Shown here piece by piece: positions 35,271 to 43,181 of a stretch of DNA of 64,000 nucleotides (position 1 is its first letter; every line of letters begins with the position of its first letter). Below the pieces are notes generated by a model that was not told where the DNA came from, did not search any database, and saw nothing but the letters and a program-made list of their open reading frames with translations. Position numbers and translations under genes: made by a program. This stretch comes from Bacillus sp. (in: firmicutes) (GTDB lineage: Bacteria; Bacillota; Bacilli; Bacillales; JACDOC01), in contig JACDOC010000010.1 of the NCBI GenBank assembly GCA_017656295.1, forward strand, positions 20,480 to 84,479, read 5' to 3'.

Positions 35271-37589
35271 ATGAATTGGTTAAAGAAAATGATCGCCTTT
35301 TTCAAAGCGGAAGATATATATGAATCAATTGAAGAAGTTGCTCCGGCGAAAGAACAACCAATCCAAATAACGCAACAGATTGAAAAGAAAAAAGATATAG
35401 AAGCCCGAGTGGCTTACCACTATCCGAAAGGGCAATTTCGGTTTCCGCTCATTCCAGATGAGGAACCAAAGCGAAAGCGTCCACCGCGAAAGGCATCACA
35501 TGTAAAAGAAGAAAGAAACACTCGTCCTGTGTCAAGTTCAGAATTATCATCAACATCGGAACGAAAGGAATCAATCTCCGTTCAACGTAAGCCGTTTCAG
35601 CCGACGGAAATTCCTTCACCGATCTATGGATTTCAGCGTCCAAAACAATTGCAAACGGTGGAGCCGATGTTTAGAAAAGCTCAAGAGGTAGAACCGGCAT
35701 CTAAGCCGATTTTGGAGGAAGTGGTCACCCAAACTAAAAATGAAAATGAACATGTAATGCCGGTGACCGAATCAATTTCACACCAATATGAACAAGAAAC
35801 GACCGTTTATCAAGAAAAACCATTTGAACATCCTGTCGCCAAGGAAGCTGGACGACAAGCTACCAAAATCGTGAAGAACGACGTAGAACAGCGTGAACAA
35901 CCGGTTGAACAACTGCAACCAAAGGCAATAGAACTAAAAGACGAAACCGAGGTAACAGTCCAAGAACCCCAAATTGCAGCTGAAAAGCTAGAAAAAGAAC
36001 GGCCACGACGAAAAACGATTCCGTTTAACGTTATCATGTTAAAGCAAGATAAAGAACGGTTACAAAAACAGTCACCTATCCAACAAACTAAACGTCCAAT
36101 AGAAAAACAAGATGAAAGACAACCAGCGCCGTCTTCTCAGCCGACCCATACGAAGGTAAGTAACGAAGGAGATTACCACTTACCGTCGATTCACTACTTA
36201 ACCCCACCTGTTCAAACGACCGTTGATAAAGAATGGGTAAACAAGCAAGCCCATCTTCTAAATGATACGTTAAAAAACTTTAACGTACGGGCGAAAGTCG
36301 TTCACGTTACTCAAGGTCCATCGGTAACAAGATTTGAAGTACAGCCGGAACCTGGGGTGAAAGTCAATAAAATTACAAATTTAGCAGATGATATTAAATT
36401 AAGTTTAGCTGCTAAAGATATTCGAATTGAAGCACCGATACCTGGAAAGCATACGATCGGAATTGAAGTACCCAATCGGCAAAGTCGTCCGGTATTTTTA
36501 AGTGAAATCATCGGTAAGCCCATGTTCCAAGAAAACGAATCCCCGTTAACGGTAGCACTTGGATTAGATATCGCCGGTCAGCCGGTTATTGCTGATTTGC
36601 AAAAAATGCCTCACGGGTTAATTGCTGGAGCGACCGGTTCAGGGAAAAGTGTATGTATTAACACAATGTTAGTTAGTCTATTATTTAAAGCTACACCAGA
36701 ACAGCTCCGGTTATTGTTAATTGATCCGAAAATGGTGGAACTCGCTCCGTATAACCGAATTCCACACTTGATTAGTCCAGTCATTACCGATGTGAAAGCA
36801 GCGACAGCAGCTTTAAGATGGGCGGTTGAAGAAATGGAACGTCGCTATGAACTATTTGCCCAGATCGGAGCTCGTGATTTAAAACGCTATAATCAGCTAG
36901 CTGAGAGGGAAGGTCGTGAACATCTCCCATACATTGTGATCGTCATTGATGAATTAGCAGATTTAATGATGGTTTCACCAGCAGATGTCGAAGAAGCGAT
37001 TTGTCGAATTGCTCAAAAAGCTCGGGCGTGCGGCATTCACTTAATTGTTGCAACACAGCGACCTTCCGTTGATGTCATTACCGGTTTAATTAAAGCGAAT
37101 ATCCCGACACGAATTGCTTTTTCCGTTTCCTCACAAGCAGATTCACGAACCATTATTGATATGGGCGGAGCAGAAAAATTATTAGGAAAAGGAGACATGC
37201 TATATTTAGGAAACGGATCGTCCAAACCCGTTCGTTTACAAGGAACGTTTGTCTCTGATGAAGAAATAGATGAAATTGTACAGCATGTGCGCAAGCAGCG
37301 AGAGCCATCGTATTTATTTGCACAAGAAGAATTAATGAAAAAGTCTCAATCGTTTGAGGAAGAAGATGAACTGTTTTATGAAGCGTGTGAGTTTGTCGTT
37401 GAGCAAGGTGGGGCCTCTACATCCAGTTTGCAACGACGATTCCGAATTGGATATAACCGTGCCGCTCGGTTAATTGACATGATGGAGCAACACGGCATTA
37501 TTTCCGAAGCAAAAGGAAGCAAGCCACGGGACGTGCTAATTTCAGAACAAGATTTGGAAACCATCTTAGATACTAGTACAATATCGTAA
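35271..37589 (+). CDS. sftA: DNA translocase SftA (FtsK/SpoIIIE family)
   Basis: 772 residues. There are no transmembrane helices at the N-terminus, which marks SftA rather than SpoIIIE. A charged, Gln/Glu/Pro-rich linker spans about 30-310, then the motor: Walker A GATGSGKS near 453 and Walker B IVIVIDELADLMM near 555, and a C-terminal gamma winged helix (last ~65 residues, TSSLQRRFRIGYNRAARLID) that reads chromosome orientation sequences. It moves DNA out of the closing division septum. The linker is shorter than in B. subtilis SftA as I recall it. Confidence 0.92.
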   Translation: MNWLKKMIAFFKAEDIYESIEEVAPAKEQPIQITQQIEKKKDIEARVAYHYPKGQFRFPLIPDEEPKRKRPPRKASHVKEERNTRPVSSSELSSTSERKESISVQRKPFQPTEIPSPIYGFQRPKQLQTVEPMFRKAQEVEPASKPILEEVVTQTKNENEHVMPVTESISHQYEQETTVYQEKPFEHPVAKEAGRQATKIVKNDVEQREQPVEQLQPKAIELKDETEVTVQEPQIAAEKLEKERPRRKTIPFNVIMLKQDKERLQKQSPIQQTKRPIEKQDERQPAPSSQPTHTKVSNEGDYHLPSIHYLTPPVQTTVDKEWVNKQAHLLNDTLKNFNVRAKVVHVTQGPSVTRFEVQPEPGVKVNKITNLADDIKLSLAAKDIRIEAPIPGKHTIGIEVPNRQSRPVFLSEIIGKPMFQENESPLTVALGLDIAGQPVIADLQKMPHGLIAGATGSGKSVCINTMLVSLLFKATPEQLRLLLIDPKMVELAPYNRIPHLISPVITDVKAATAALRWAVEEMERRYELFAQIGARDLKRYNQLAEREGREHLPYIVIVIDELADLMMVSPADVEEAICRIAQKARACGIHLIVATQRPSVDVITGLIKANIPTRIAFSVSSQADSRTIIDMGGAEKLLGKGDMLYLGNGSSKPVRLQGTFVSDEEIDEIVQHVRKQREPSYLFAQEELMKKSQSFEEEDELFYEACEFVVEQGGASTSSLQRRFRIGYNRAARLIDMMEQHGIISEAKGSKPRDVLISEQDLETILDTSTIS

Positions 37590-37697
37590 AGCATGGTATT
37601 CTATATTTTGTGTATGTAAAAGCTTTCTTCCATTTCGTTTGCGCCTGTGGCCTTCTTTTTCGTAGGAAATACTTCGGATGGTAAGGGGATCAAAAAT

Positions 37698-38795
37698 ATG
37701 AAAGAAATAGAGTTAAAGATGCAAGGAAAAATAAAACGGTTAACGAATAAAACGTTTAAATTCGATGAGCGGATTAAGGATGGATGGTTTTCTGCTGTTT
37801 ATTTTTTAAAAACGCGCGAAATTGTGAAAAAATATTGTCCTGATAATATTGTGACGATGCAATTTTTCCAAAAGAAGCACGCCGTCCTATGTGGAACGGA
37901 TGAAGTCATAGCGCTAGTGAAAACGTTTGCTGATAATCCAGACGATTTAGAAATTTATTCGTTAAAAGATGGCGATAAAATCAGTCCATTTGAGACGGTA
38001 TTAACCATTACCGGTCGCTATCAAGATTTCGGCTATTTAGAAGGAATTATTGATGGCATTTTAGCTCGTCGTACATCCGTGGCAACGAACGTTTATAACG
38101 TCGTAAAAGCGGCTGGCATTTCAGGGAAACAAAAGCCTGTCATCTTTATGGGGGACCGCGACGATCACTATACACAGCAAGCAGGAGATGGATACGCAGC
38201 TTATATTGGAGGTTCTACCGCTCAAGCTACTCACGCGATGAACGAATGGTGGGGCAAACAAGGAATGGGAACGATGCCTCATGCGCTTATCCAGCTATTT
38301 AATGGGGATATTGTCGCTGCCACGAAAGCGTATCATGAAACATTCCCAGATGATGATTTAATTGCGCTTGTCGATTACAATAACGATGTCATCACGGACG
38401 CGTTAAAAGTCGCACGTGTGTTTGGTGATAAATTAAAAGGAGTTCGTGTCGATACCTCTCGTACGATGATTGATAAATACTTTTTACGGAATCAACATTT
38501 ACTTGGAACGTTTGATCCACGTGGTGTCAACGCAGAGCTTATTTTTGCTCTTCGAAAAGCATTAGATGATGAAGGCTATCATCACGTGAAAATTGTCGTA
38601 TCCGGTGGTTTTAACGAAGAGCGTATTTTAGAATTTGAAAAACGTGGCGTTCCGGTGGATATGTATGGGGTAGGAAGCAGCTTATTAAAAATAAACATCG
38701 GTTTCACTGGTGACAATGTCATGCTGAATGGAAAGCATCAAGCAAAAGCAGGTCGTCGCTACCGTCCAAATCCACGATTAGAAAAAGTAGACTAA
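37698..38795 (+). CDS. Nicotinate phosphoribosyltransferase (short, type II-like)
   Basis: 365 residues, about 120 shorter than B. subtilis YueK/PncB, belonging to the compact NAPRTase group. Seen: YLEGIIDGILARRTSVATNV, MGDRDDHYTQQAGDGYAAYIGG, LVDYNNDV, GVRVDTSR and VVSGGFNEERI, the usual PRPP/nicotinate barrel motifs. It makes nicotinate mononucleotide for NAD salvage. The ATG at 37698 follows AAGGGGAT. It stands between sftA and murC with its own terminator. Confidence 0.85.
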   Translation: MKEIELKMQGKIKRLTNKTFKFDERIKDGWFSAVYFLKTREIVKKYCPDNIVTMQFFQKKHAVLCGTDEVIALVKTFADNPDDLEIYSLKDGDKISPFETVLTITGRYQDFGYLEGIIDGILARRTSVATNVYNVVKAAGISGKQKPVIFMGDRDDHYTQQAGDGYAAYIGGSTAQATHAMNEWWGKQGMGTMPHALIQLFNGDIVAATKAYHETFPDDDLIALVDYNNDVITDALKVARVFGDKLKGVRVDTSRTMIDKYFLRNQHLLGTFDPRGVNAELIFALRKALDDEGYHHVKIVVSGGFNEERILEFEKRGVPVDMYGVGSSLLKINIGFTGDNVMLNGKHQAKAGRRYRPNPRLEKVD

Positions 38796-38800
38796 ATATC

Positions 38801-38837
38801 ATTGGGCCCAAAGCAACAGATGGGCTCAATTTTTTTC
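38801..38837 (+). terminator. Terminator after the NAPRTase gene
   Basis: ATTGGGCCC / GGGCTCAAT (9 bp with one G-U), 12-nt loop, seven T. Confidence 0.82.
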
Positions 38838-38912
38838 CATTGAACTAATAAAAAAACAGTGATATGTTAACGTTGAGTTTAATAGCACAACCGTTTCTTC
38901 AAATGACTCTCA

Positions 38913-38941
38913 TGGTCATACATCAAAAAAAGTGGTATAAT
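38913..38941 (+). promoter_or_regulatory. Promoter of murC (extended -10)
   Basis: TGGTCA, 17-bp spacer ending TGG, then TATAAT; the TGn before the -10 compensates for a poor -35. Confidence 0.65.
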
Positions 38942-39052
38942 GAGTCAGTATAAAAGGAAACAATGTAATGATTAGCGAATGTCGTACGGATATCATTTTT
39001 CAAATGGTGTCATATACTGCTTAATGATAGACAATTGTTGGAGGTTCAATAT

Positions 39053-40363
39053 ATGACAGTATACCATTTTGTAGGGATTAAGGGTTCTGGGATGAGCGCG
39101 CTTGCACAAATACTTCACGATATGAAGTATGATGTGCAAGGGTCAGATTATGAAAAATACTTTTTCACTCAGAAAGCCCTTGAAGAAGCAAATATAAAAA
39201 TCCTACCATTTCAAAAAGAAAACATTCAACCAGGAATGACGGTCATTGCAGGAAATGCGTTTCCAGATACCCATGAAGAAATTGAAGAGGCAAGGAAATT
39301 AGGAGTTCCTGTGATTAGGTACCATAAGTTTTTAGGCGACTTTATGCAAAAATTCACTAGTATTGCTGTAACCGGAGCTCATGGAAAAACCTCAACAACA
39401 GGTCTTCTTGCTCACGTGATGAAAGGAGCAAAACCGACGTCCTATTTAATTGGAGATGGTACGGGAAAAGGAGAACAAGATTCACAATACTTTGTGTTTG
39501 AAGCGTGCGAATATCGACGCCATTTCTTGTCATACTTCCCTGACTATGCCATCATGACGAATATCGATTTTGACCATCCAGACTATTTTGCGAACATAGA
39601 TGATGTGTTTTCTGCCTTCCAAGAAATGGCTTGGCAAGTGAAGAAAGGAATCATTGCTTACGGAGACGACGAATATTTACAAAAAATTCAAGCAAAAGTA
39701 CCTGTCTTATTTTACGGGTTTGGTGAAGAAAATGACTTCCAAGCGCGTAACGTTGTGAAAGAGACGACTGGGACGACTTTCGATGTGTTTGTCCGTAATA
39801 CGTATTTTGCGACATTTAAAATTCCAGCGTTTGGTGACCATAACGTTTTAAATTCTCTAGCCGTTATTGCCTTGTGCCATTACGAAGATATTGATTTAGA
39901 CATTGTGAAAGAACGGCTAGCGACGTTTGAAGGAGTGAAACGTCGTTTTACAGAAAAAACGGTAGGTGACCAAATTTTAATTGATGATTACGCTCATCAT
40001 CCAACCGAAGTAAAAGCAACGATTCAGGCGGCTCGTCAAAAATATCCAGACCGTGAGATTGTCGCGGTATTCCAACCGCATACGTACACAAGAACGCAAG
40101 CCTTTTTAAACGAATTTGCTGAGAGCTTACGTTTAGCTGATTACGTCTATTTATGTGAGATTTTCGGTTCTGCTCGCGAACATGTCGGAAAGCTCTCCAT
40201 TGATGATTTGCAGGAAAAAATTGACGGCTCACGCATATTAAACGAAGATGATCCGTCGATATTAGAAACCCATCGAAATAGTGTTCTTTTATTTATGGGA
40301 GCGGGCGATATTCAAAAGTTTCAACAAGCGTATGAACAATTTTTAGCTCAAAAAAATCAATAA
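39053..40363 (+). CDS. murC: UDP-N-acetylmuramate--L-alanine ligase
   Basis: 436 residues. Three Mur-ligase domains: UDP-binding [14 protein letters not shown] at the start, ATP P-loop [11 protein letters not shown] near 106, and [14 protein letters not shown] leading into the C-terminal domain. It adds L-Ala to UDP-MurNAc. The ATG at 39053 follows TTGGAGG at 8 bases; the frame is open back to 39035. Confidence 0.95.
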   Translation: MTVYHFVGIKGSGMSALAQILHDMKYDVQGSDYEKYFFTQKALEEANIKILPFQKENIQPGMTVIAGNAFPDTHEEIEEARKLGVPVIRYHKFLGDFMQKFTSIAVTGAHGKTSTTGLLAHVMKGAKPTSYLIGDGTGKGEQDSQYFVFEACEYRRHFLSYFPDYAIMTNIDFDHPDYFANIDDVFSAFQEMAWQVKKGIIAYGDDEYLQKIQAKVPVLFYGFGEENDFQARNVVKETTGTTFDVFVRNTYFATFKIPAFGDHNVLNSLAVIALCHYEDIDLDIVKERLATFEGVKRRFTEKTVGDQILIDDYAHHPTEVKATIQAARQKYPDREIVAVFQPHTYTRTQAFLNEFAESLRLADYVYLCEIFGSAREHVGKLSIDDLQEKIDGSRILNEDDPSILETHRNSVLLFMGAGDIQKFQQAYEQFLAQKNQ

Positions 40364-40366
40364 GAT

Positions 40367-40409
40367 ACAACGGCCTTTTCTCGGAAGTTCGTCGAGAAAA
40401 GGCCGTTGT
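40367..40409. terminator. Long hairpin after murC
   Basis: A 17-bp perfect stem, ACAACGGCCTTTTCTCG and its complement, with a 9-nt loop. The T-tract is poor (TTGTTG) but the stem is strong; it may end murC and the convergent ampS transcripts. Confidence 0.7.
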
Positions 40410-40478
40410 TGTTGAAAAAGGATAGTTGAAAAAAGTGTCTAAAAAAAGAATATGACTGAACCTGATATCCCATGTATC

Positions 40479-41594
40479 TTATTTTAAGTTTTCTGGGTTT
40501 AAACACTCTAATTCTGGAATAACGAAGCGTCCGTCTTTTCGAATTAACACATCGTCAAAGTAAATTTCTCCGCCGCCGTACTCCGGACGTTGAATCATGA
40601 CCATATCCCAGTGGATGTTGGAGTGGTTGCCGTTGTAGGCATCGTCATAACATTGTCCTGGTGTAAAGTGGAAGCTGCCGTCGATTTTTTCATCGAATAA
40701 AATGTCTTGCATCGGATGTAATATGAACGGATTGACACCAATTGCGAATTCACCGATGTATCGAGCACCTTCATCTGTATCAAATATGTTGTTAATGCGT
40801 TCTGTGTCGTTGGCAGTGGCTTCGACAATTTTTCCGTCTTTAAACGTTAGTTTGACGTTTTCAAAGGTAAATCCTTGGTATGGAGATGGAGTATTAAACG
40901 AAATGACGCCGTTAACGGATTCACGAACTGGCGCAGTATACACTTCTCCGTCTGGAATGTTCATGCGACCGGCACATTTCACTGCTGGAATGTCTTTAAT
41001 GGAGAACGTTAAATCCGTACCGGGACCGGTAATGCGTACTTTGTCAGTTTTGTTCATTAAGTCGACTAACGCATCCATCGCTTTGTCCATTTTGCCGTAA
41101 TCTAAGTTACATACATTAAAATAAAAATCTTCAAACGCTTCGGTACTCATTTTCGCTAATTGAGCCATGGATGCGTTTGGATAGCGGAGTACGACCCATT
41201 TTGTTTTTGGTACGCGAATATCCCGATGAACTTTTTTCTGAATGGTATTTCCGTGAATCTTCATTTTTTCGTCAGGTACATCGGCTAGTTCGTTAATGTT
41301 ATCCCCGGAACGTAAGCCGATGTATGCATCCATTTGTTCCATCACTTGGGCTTCAAATTGAGCCATCATTTCAAATTGCTCTTCTTGGGCTCCCATTAAC
41401 AAAGCGCGATCGACTTGATGGTCTTTTAGTAAAACGAACGGATAGCCTCCTGCTGCATACGCCTCTTTTACAAGGGCGGTCACTAATTCGCGCTGAAGTC
41501 CGAAGTTTTCAATTAACACTTTTTCGCCTGGTTGTAGCTGAACGGAATAGTTGATTAAATTTTTCGCTAACGTTTCAATACGTGGATCCTTCAT
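40479..41594 (-). CDS. ampS: M29-family aminopeptidase
   Basis: 371 residues of the thermophilic-aminopeptidase (M29) family, starting MKDPRIETLAKNLINYSVQL as in Geobacillus AP-T. Metal-ligand segments GEFAIGVNPF, GSFHFTPGQCYDDAY and NIHWDMVMIQRPEYGGGEIYFDD near the end are typical. Three consecutive ATGs follow GGAGG; the third (41594) has the right spacing. Cytosolic peptidase of broad specificity. Confidence 0.92.
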   Translation of the reverse strand: MKDPRIETLAKNLINYSVQLQPGEKVLIENFGLQRELVTALVKEAYAAGGYPFVLLKDHQVDRALLMGAQEEQFEMMAQFEAQVMEQMDAYIGLRSGDNINELADVPDEKMKIHGNTIQKKVHRDIRVPKTKWVVLRYPNASMAQLAKMSTEAFEDFYFNVCNLDYGKMDKAMDALVDLMNKTDKVRITGPGTDLTFSIKDIPAVKCAGRMNIPDGEVYTAPVRESVNGVISFNTPSPYQGFTFENVKLTFKDGKIVEATANDTERINNIFDTDEGARYIGEFAIGVNPFILHPMQDILFDEKIDGSFHFTPGQCYDDAYNGNHSNIHWDMVMIQRPEYGGGEIYFDDVLIRKDGRFVIPELECLNPENLK

Positions 41595-41750
41595 CATCAT
41601 TCCTCCAATGTATGTATTCATCCAACTTCTATTCTAACCGAAAACGACGAAAAATTTGAAGAATACATTCGAAATAGATCGAATATTGAGGAACGAATAA
41701 TGGAAAAAAATGCAGGAATTTTCATTTCGCTCAAGAATGTATTAAAATCA

Positions 41751-41775
41751 GGTTAAACCTATTACATAAGGGTAG
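41751..41775 (+). promoter_or_regulatory. SigmaB-like promoter of ytxGH(J)
   Basis: GGTTAA, 13-bp spacer, GGGTAG, close to the SigmaB consensus GTTTAA-N12-15-GGGTAT. The ytxGHJ genes are known general-stress genes in B. subtilis. Confidence 0.75.
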
Positions 41776-41801
41776 AGTCATAGTGGAGGTGTCAGAACGA
41801 T

Positions 41802-42284
41802 ATGAGCATCATATTGTATATAAGTGTAGCCATTATTGCCATAGCGTTTACCGTTTTAGTTGTATTTTTATCACGTACGCTACAATCTTTACAAAAGACA
41901 TTAGATCGCGTGTCCACTACGTTAGAAGGACTTGAGCGTCAATTAGAAGGGGTAACGAGTGAAACGAAAATTTTACTTTCGAAAACAAATGAGTTAGCCT
42001 CTGATTTACAAAAGAAATCAGAGCGTTTAAATAGCGTAGTCGATGCAGTAACAGAAACAGGAACGGCGATTCGTAAAGTAAATGATTCCATTCAACAAGT
42101 ATCAGCTACTATACAAGGAGCCGTCGAGAAAAATCAAGAAAAAATCTCACAAGTTGTTCAATGGGGAAATGTGTTGCTTGAATTAAAGGACAAATGGAAG
42201 CAGCGAAAAGAAAAACGTGCATTTACATCAAAAGATGTTGAACATACACCACAACCATCGGGAGTTTCCCAACGATCCAATTAA
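41802..42284 (+). CDS. ytxG: DUF948 general stress protein YtxG
   Basis: 160 residues: one N-terminal membrane helix (IILYISVAIIAIAFTVLVVFL) then a long coiled coil of heptads resembling chemoreceptor helices, and a polar tail. Function unknown. GTGGAGGTG precedes. First gene behind the SigmaB-like promoter. Confidence 0.85.
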   Translation: MSIILYISVAIIAIAFTVLVVFLSRTLQSLQKTLDRVSTTLEGLERQLEGVTSETKILLSKTNELASDLQKKSERLNSVVDAVTETGTAIRKVNDSIQQVSATIQGAVEKNQEKISQVVQWGNVLLELKDKWKQRKEKRAFTSKDVEHTPQPSGVSQRSN

Positions 42285-42308
42285 AATTTATAAGGGGAGG
42301 AATTTTTC

Positions 42309-42734
42309 ATGGAGAAAGAACTAGAAAAGAAAGAACAAACGAGAGAACAAACAGTTCATGTGAAAGAGTTTCTTATTGGTACGTTTGTCGGTGGGCTAGT
42401 TGGAGCTACCACAGCACTCTTATTCGCACCAAAGTCAGGAAAAGACTTGCGCCATGATATTCAAGAACAAAAAGATCTTCTCCTTAACAAAACGAATCAG
42501 TATCGTGAACTAGTCGTTGAAAAAGGCAGTGAGTTAGCCGCTGCGGCGAAAGAAAAAACGGTAGCGCTAACAGATGCCGTGCAAAGTCAATCAAAAGATT
42601 TGTTAAACAAGGTAAAGCCGCTTCGTGCAAAAAATGAAGATGCGCCTGTACAAGAAGAAGTACCTACTGAAGAAGAGGTGCAACAAAAGCTAACCGAAAC
42701 GGAGCAAGCGTTAGAAGAAGTAGAAAACCAATAA
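42309..42734 (+). CDS. ytxH: YtxH-family general stress protein
   Basis: 141 residues: the glycine-zipper-like segment FLIGTFVGGLVGATTALLFAPKSGKDLR defining YtxH, then a helical region and a Glu-rich tail. Cell-envelope associated by prediction. 24 bp after ytxG, ribosome-binding site AAGGGGAGG. Confidence 0.85.
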   Translation: MEKELEKKEQTREQTVHVKEFLIGTFVGGLVGATTALLFAPKSGKDLRHDIQEQKDLLLNKTNQYRELVVEKGSELAAAAKEKTVALTDAVQSQSKDLLNKVKPLRAKNEDAPVQEEVPTEEEVQQKLTETEQALEEVENQ

Positions 42735-42763
42735 CAGAAACAAAGTTAATTATTTGCCAAAAA

Positions 42764-42800
42764 AGTAGTGAAGTGCTATGATGACTTCACTACTTTTTTT
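42764..42800 (+). terminator. Terminator between ytxH and ytxJ
   Basis: An 11-bp perfect stem (AGTAGTGAAGT / ACTTCACTACT) with a 9-nt loop and seven T. Such a signal inside the operon should lower ytxJ expression relative to ytxGH. Confidence 0.8.
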
Positions 42801-42814
42801 AAGGGGAGGATTGT

Positions 42815-43132
42815 ATGGAGCGTATTCGCTCGATTGAGGAGTTTCTATCTCTCATTGAATCTGAAGACAATTTTTACTTCTTAAAGCATAGCGCCACTTG
42901 TCCCATCAGTATGAATGCGTATCGTGAGTACGAATCTTTTGTTACGGATGAACAAGTTAAAGGATACTATCTTGTTGTCCAAGAAGATCGTCCGTTATCT
43001 AATTACATTGCGGACACGTATAGTATCCGGCATGAATCACCTCAAGTTTTCCTCTTCCAAAACGGCAAGCCGGTTTGGCATACATCTCACTGGAATATTA
43101 CAAAGGAACAACTGCAAAAAACGACAAGATAA
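42815..43132 (+). CDS. ytxJ: Bacilliredoxin-like monothiol protein BrxC/YtxJ
   Basis: 105 residues, thioredoxin-like fold with a single-cysteine TCPIS site near residue 29 and the cis-Pro in ESPQVFLF. B. subtilis YtxJ (BrxC) acts on bacillithiol-mixed disulfides. AAGGGGAGGA precedes. Confidence 0.85.
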   Translation: MERIRSIEEFLSLIESEDNFYFLKHSATCPISMNAYREYESFVTDEQVKGYYLVVQEDRPLSNYIADTYSIRHESPQVFLFQNGKPVWHTSHWNITKEQLQKTTR

Positions 43133-43138
43133 TGAAGA

Positions 43139-43171
43139 AGGCAGCCTCTGTATACTGAAAAGGGGCTGCCT
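43139..43171. terminator. Hairpin between convergent ytxJ and the FtsA-like gene
   Basis: AGGCAGCC / GGCTGCCT with a 17-nt loop and an AT-rich tail; acceptable as a weak bidirectional terminator. Confidence 0.6.
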
Positions 43172-43181
43172 ATCATTTATT

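Noticed and set aside
37590..37697. Riboswitch before the NAPRTase gene
   Set aside because: I looked for conserved riboswitch motifs and found neither a convincing aptamer nor a terminator/antiterminator pair.
38968..39024. 18-codon upstream frame before murC with AAAGGAAA upstream
   Set aside because: Too short and without a recognisable leader-peptide codon bias; the murC start has its own good ribosome-binding site.
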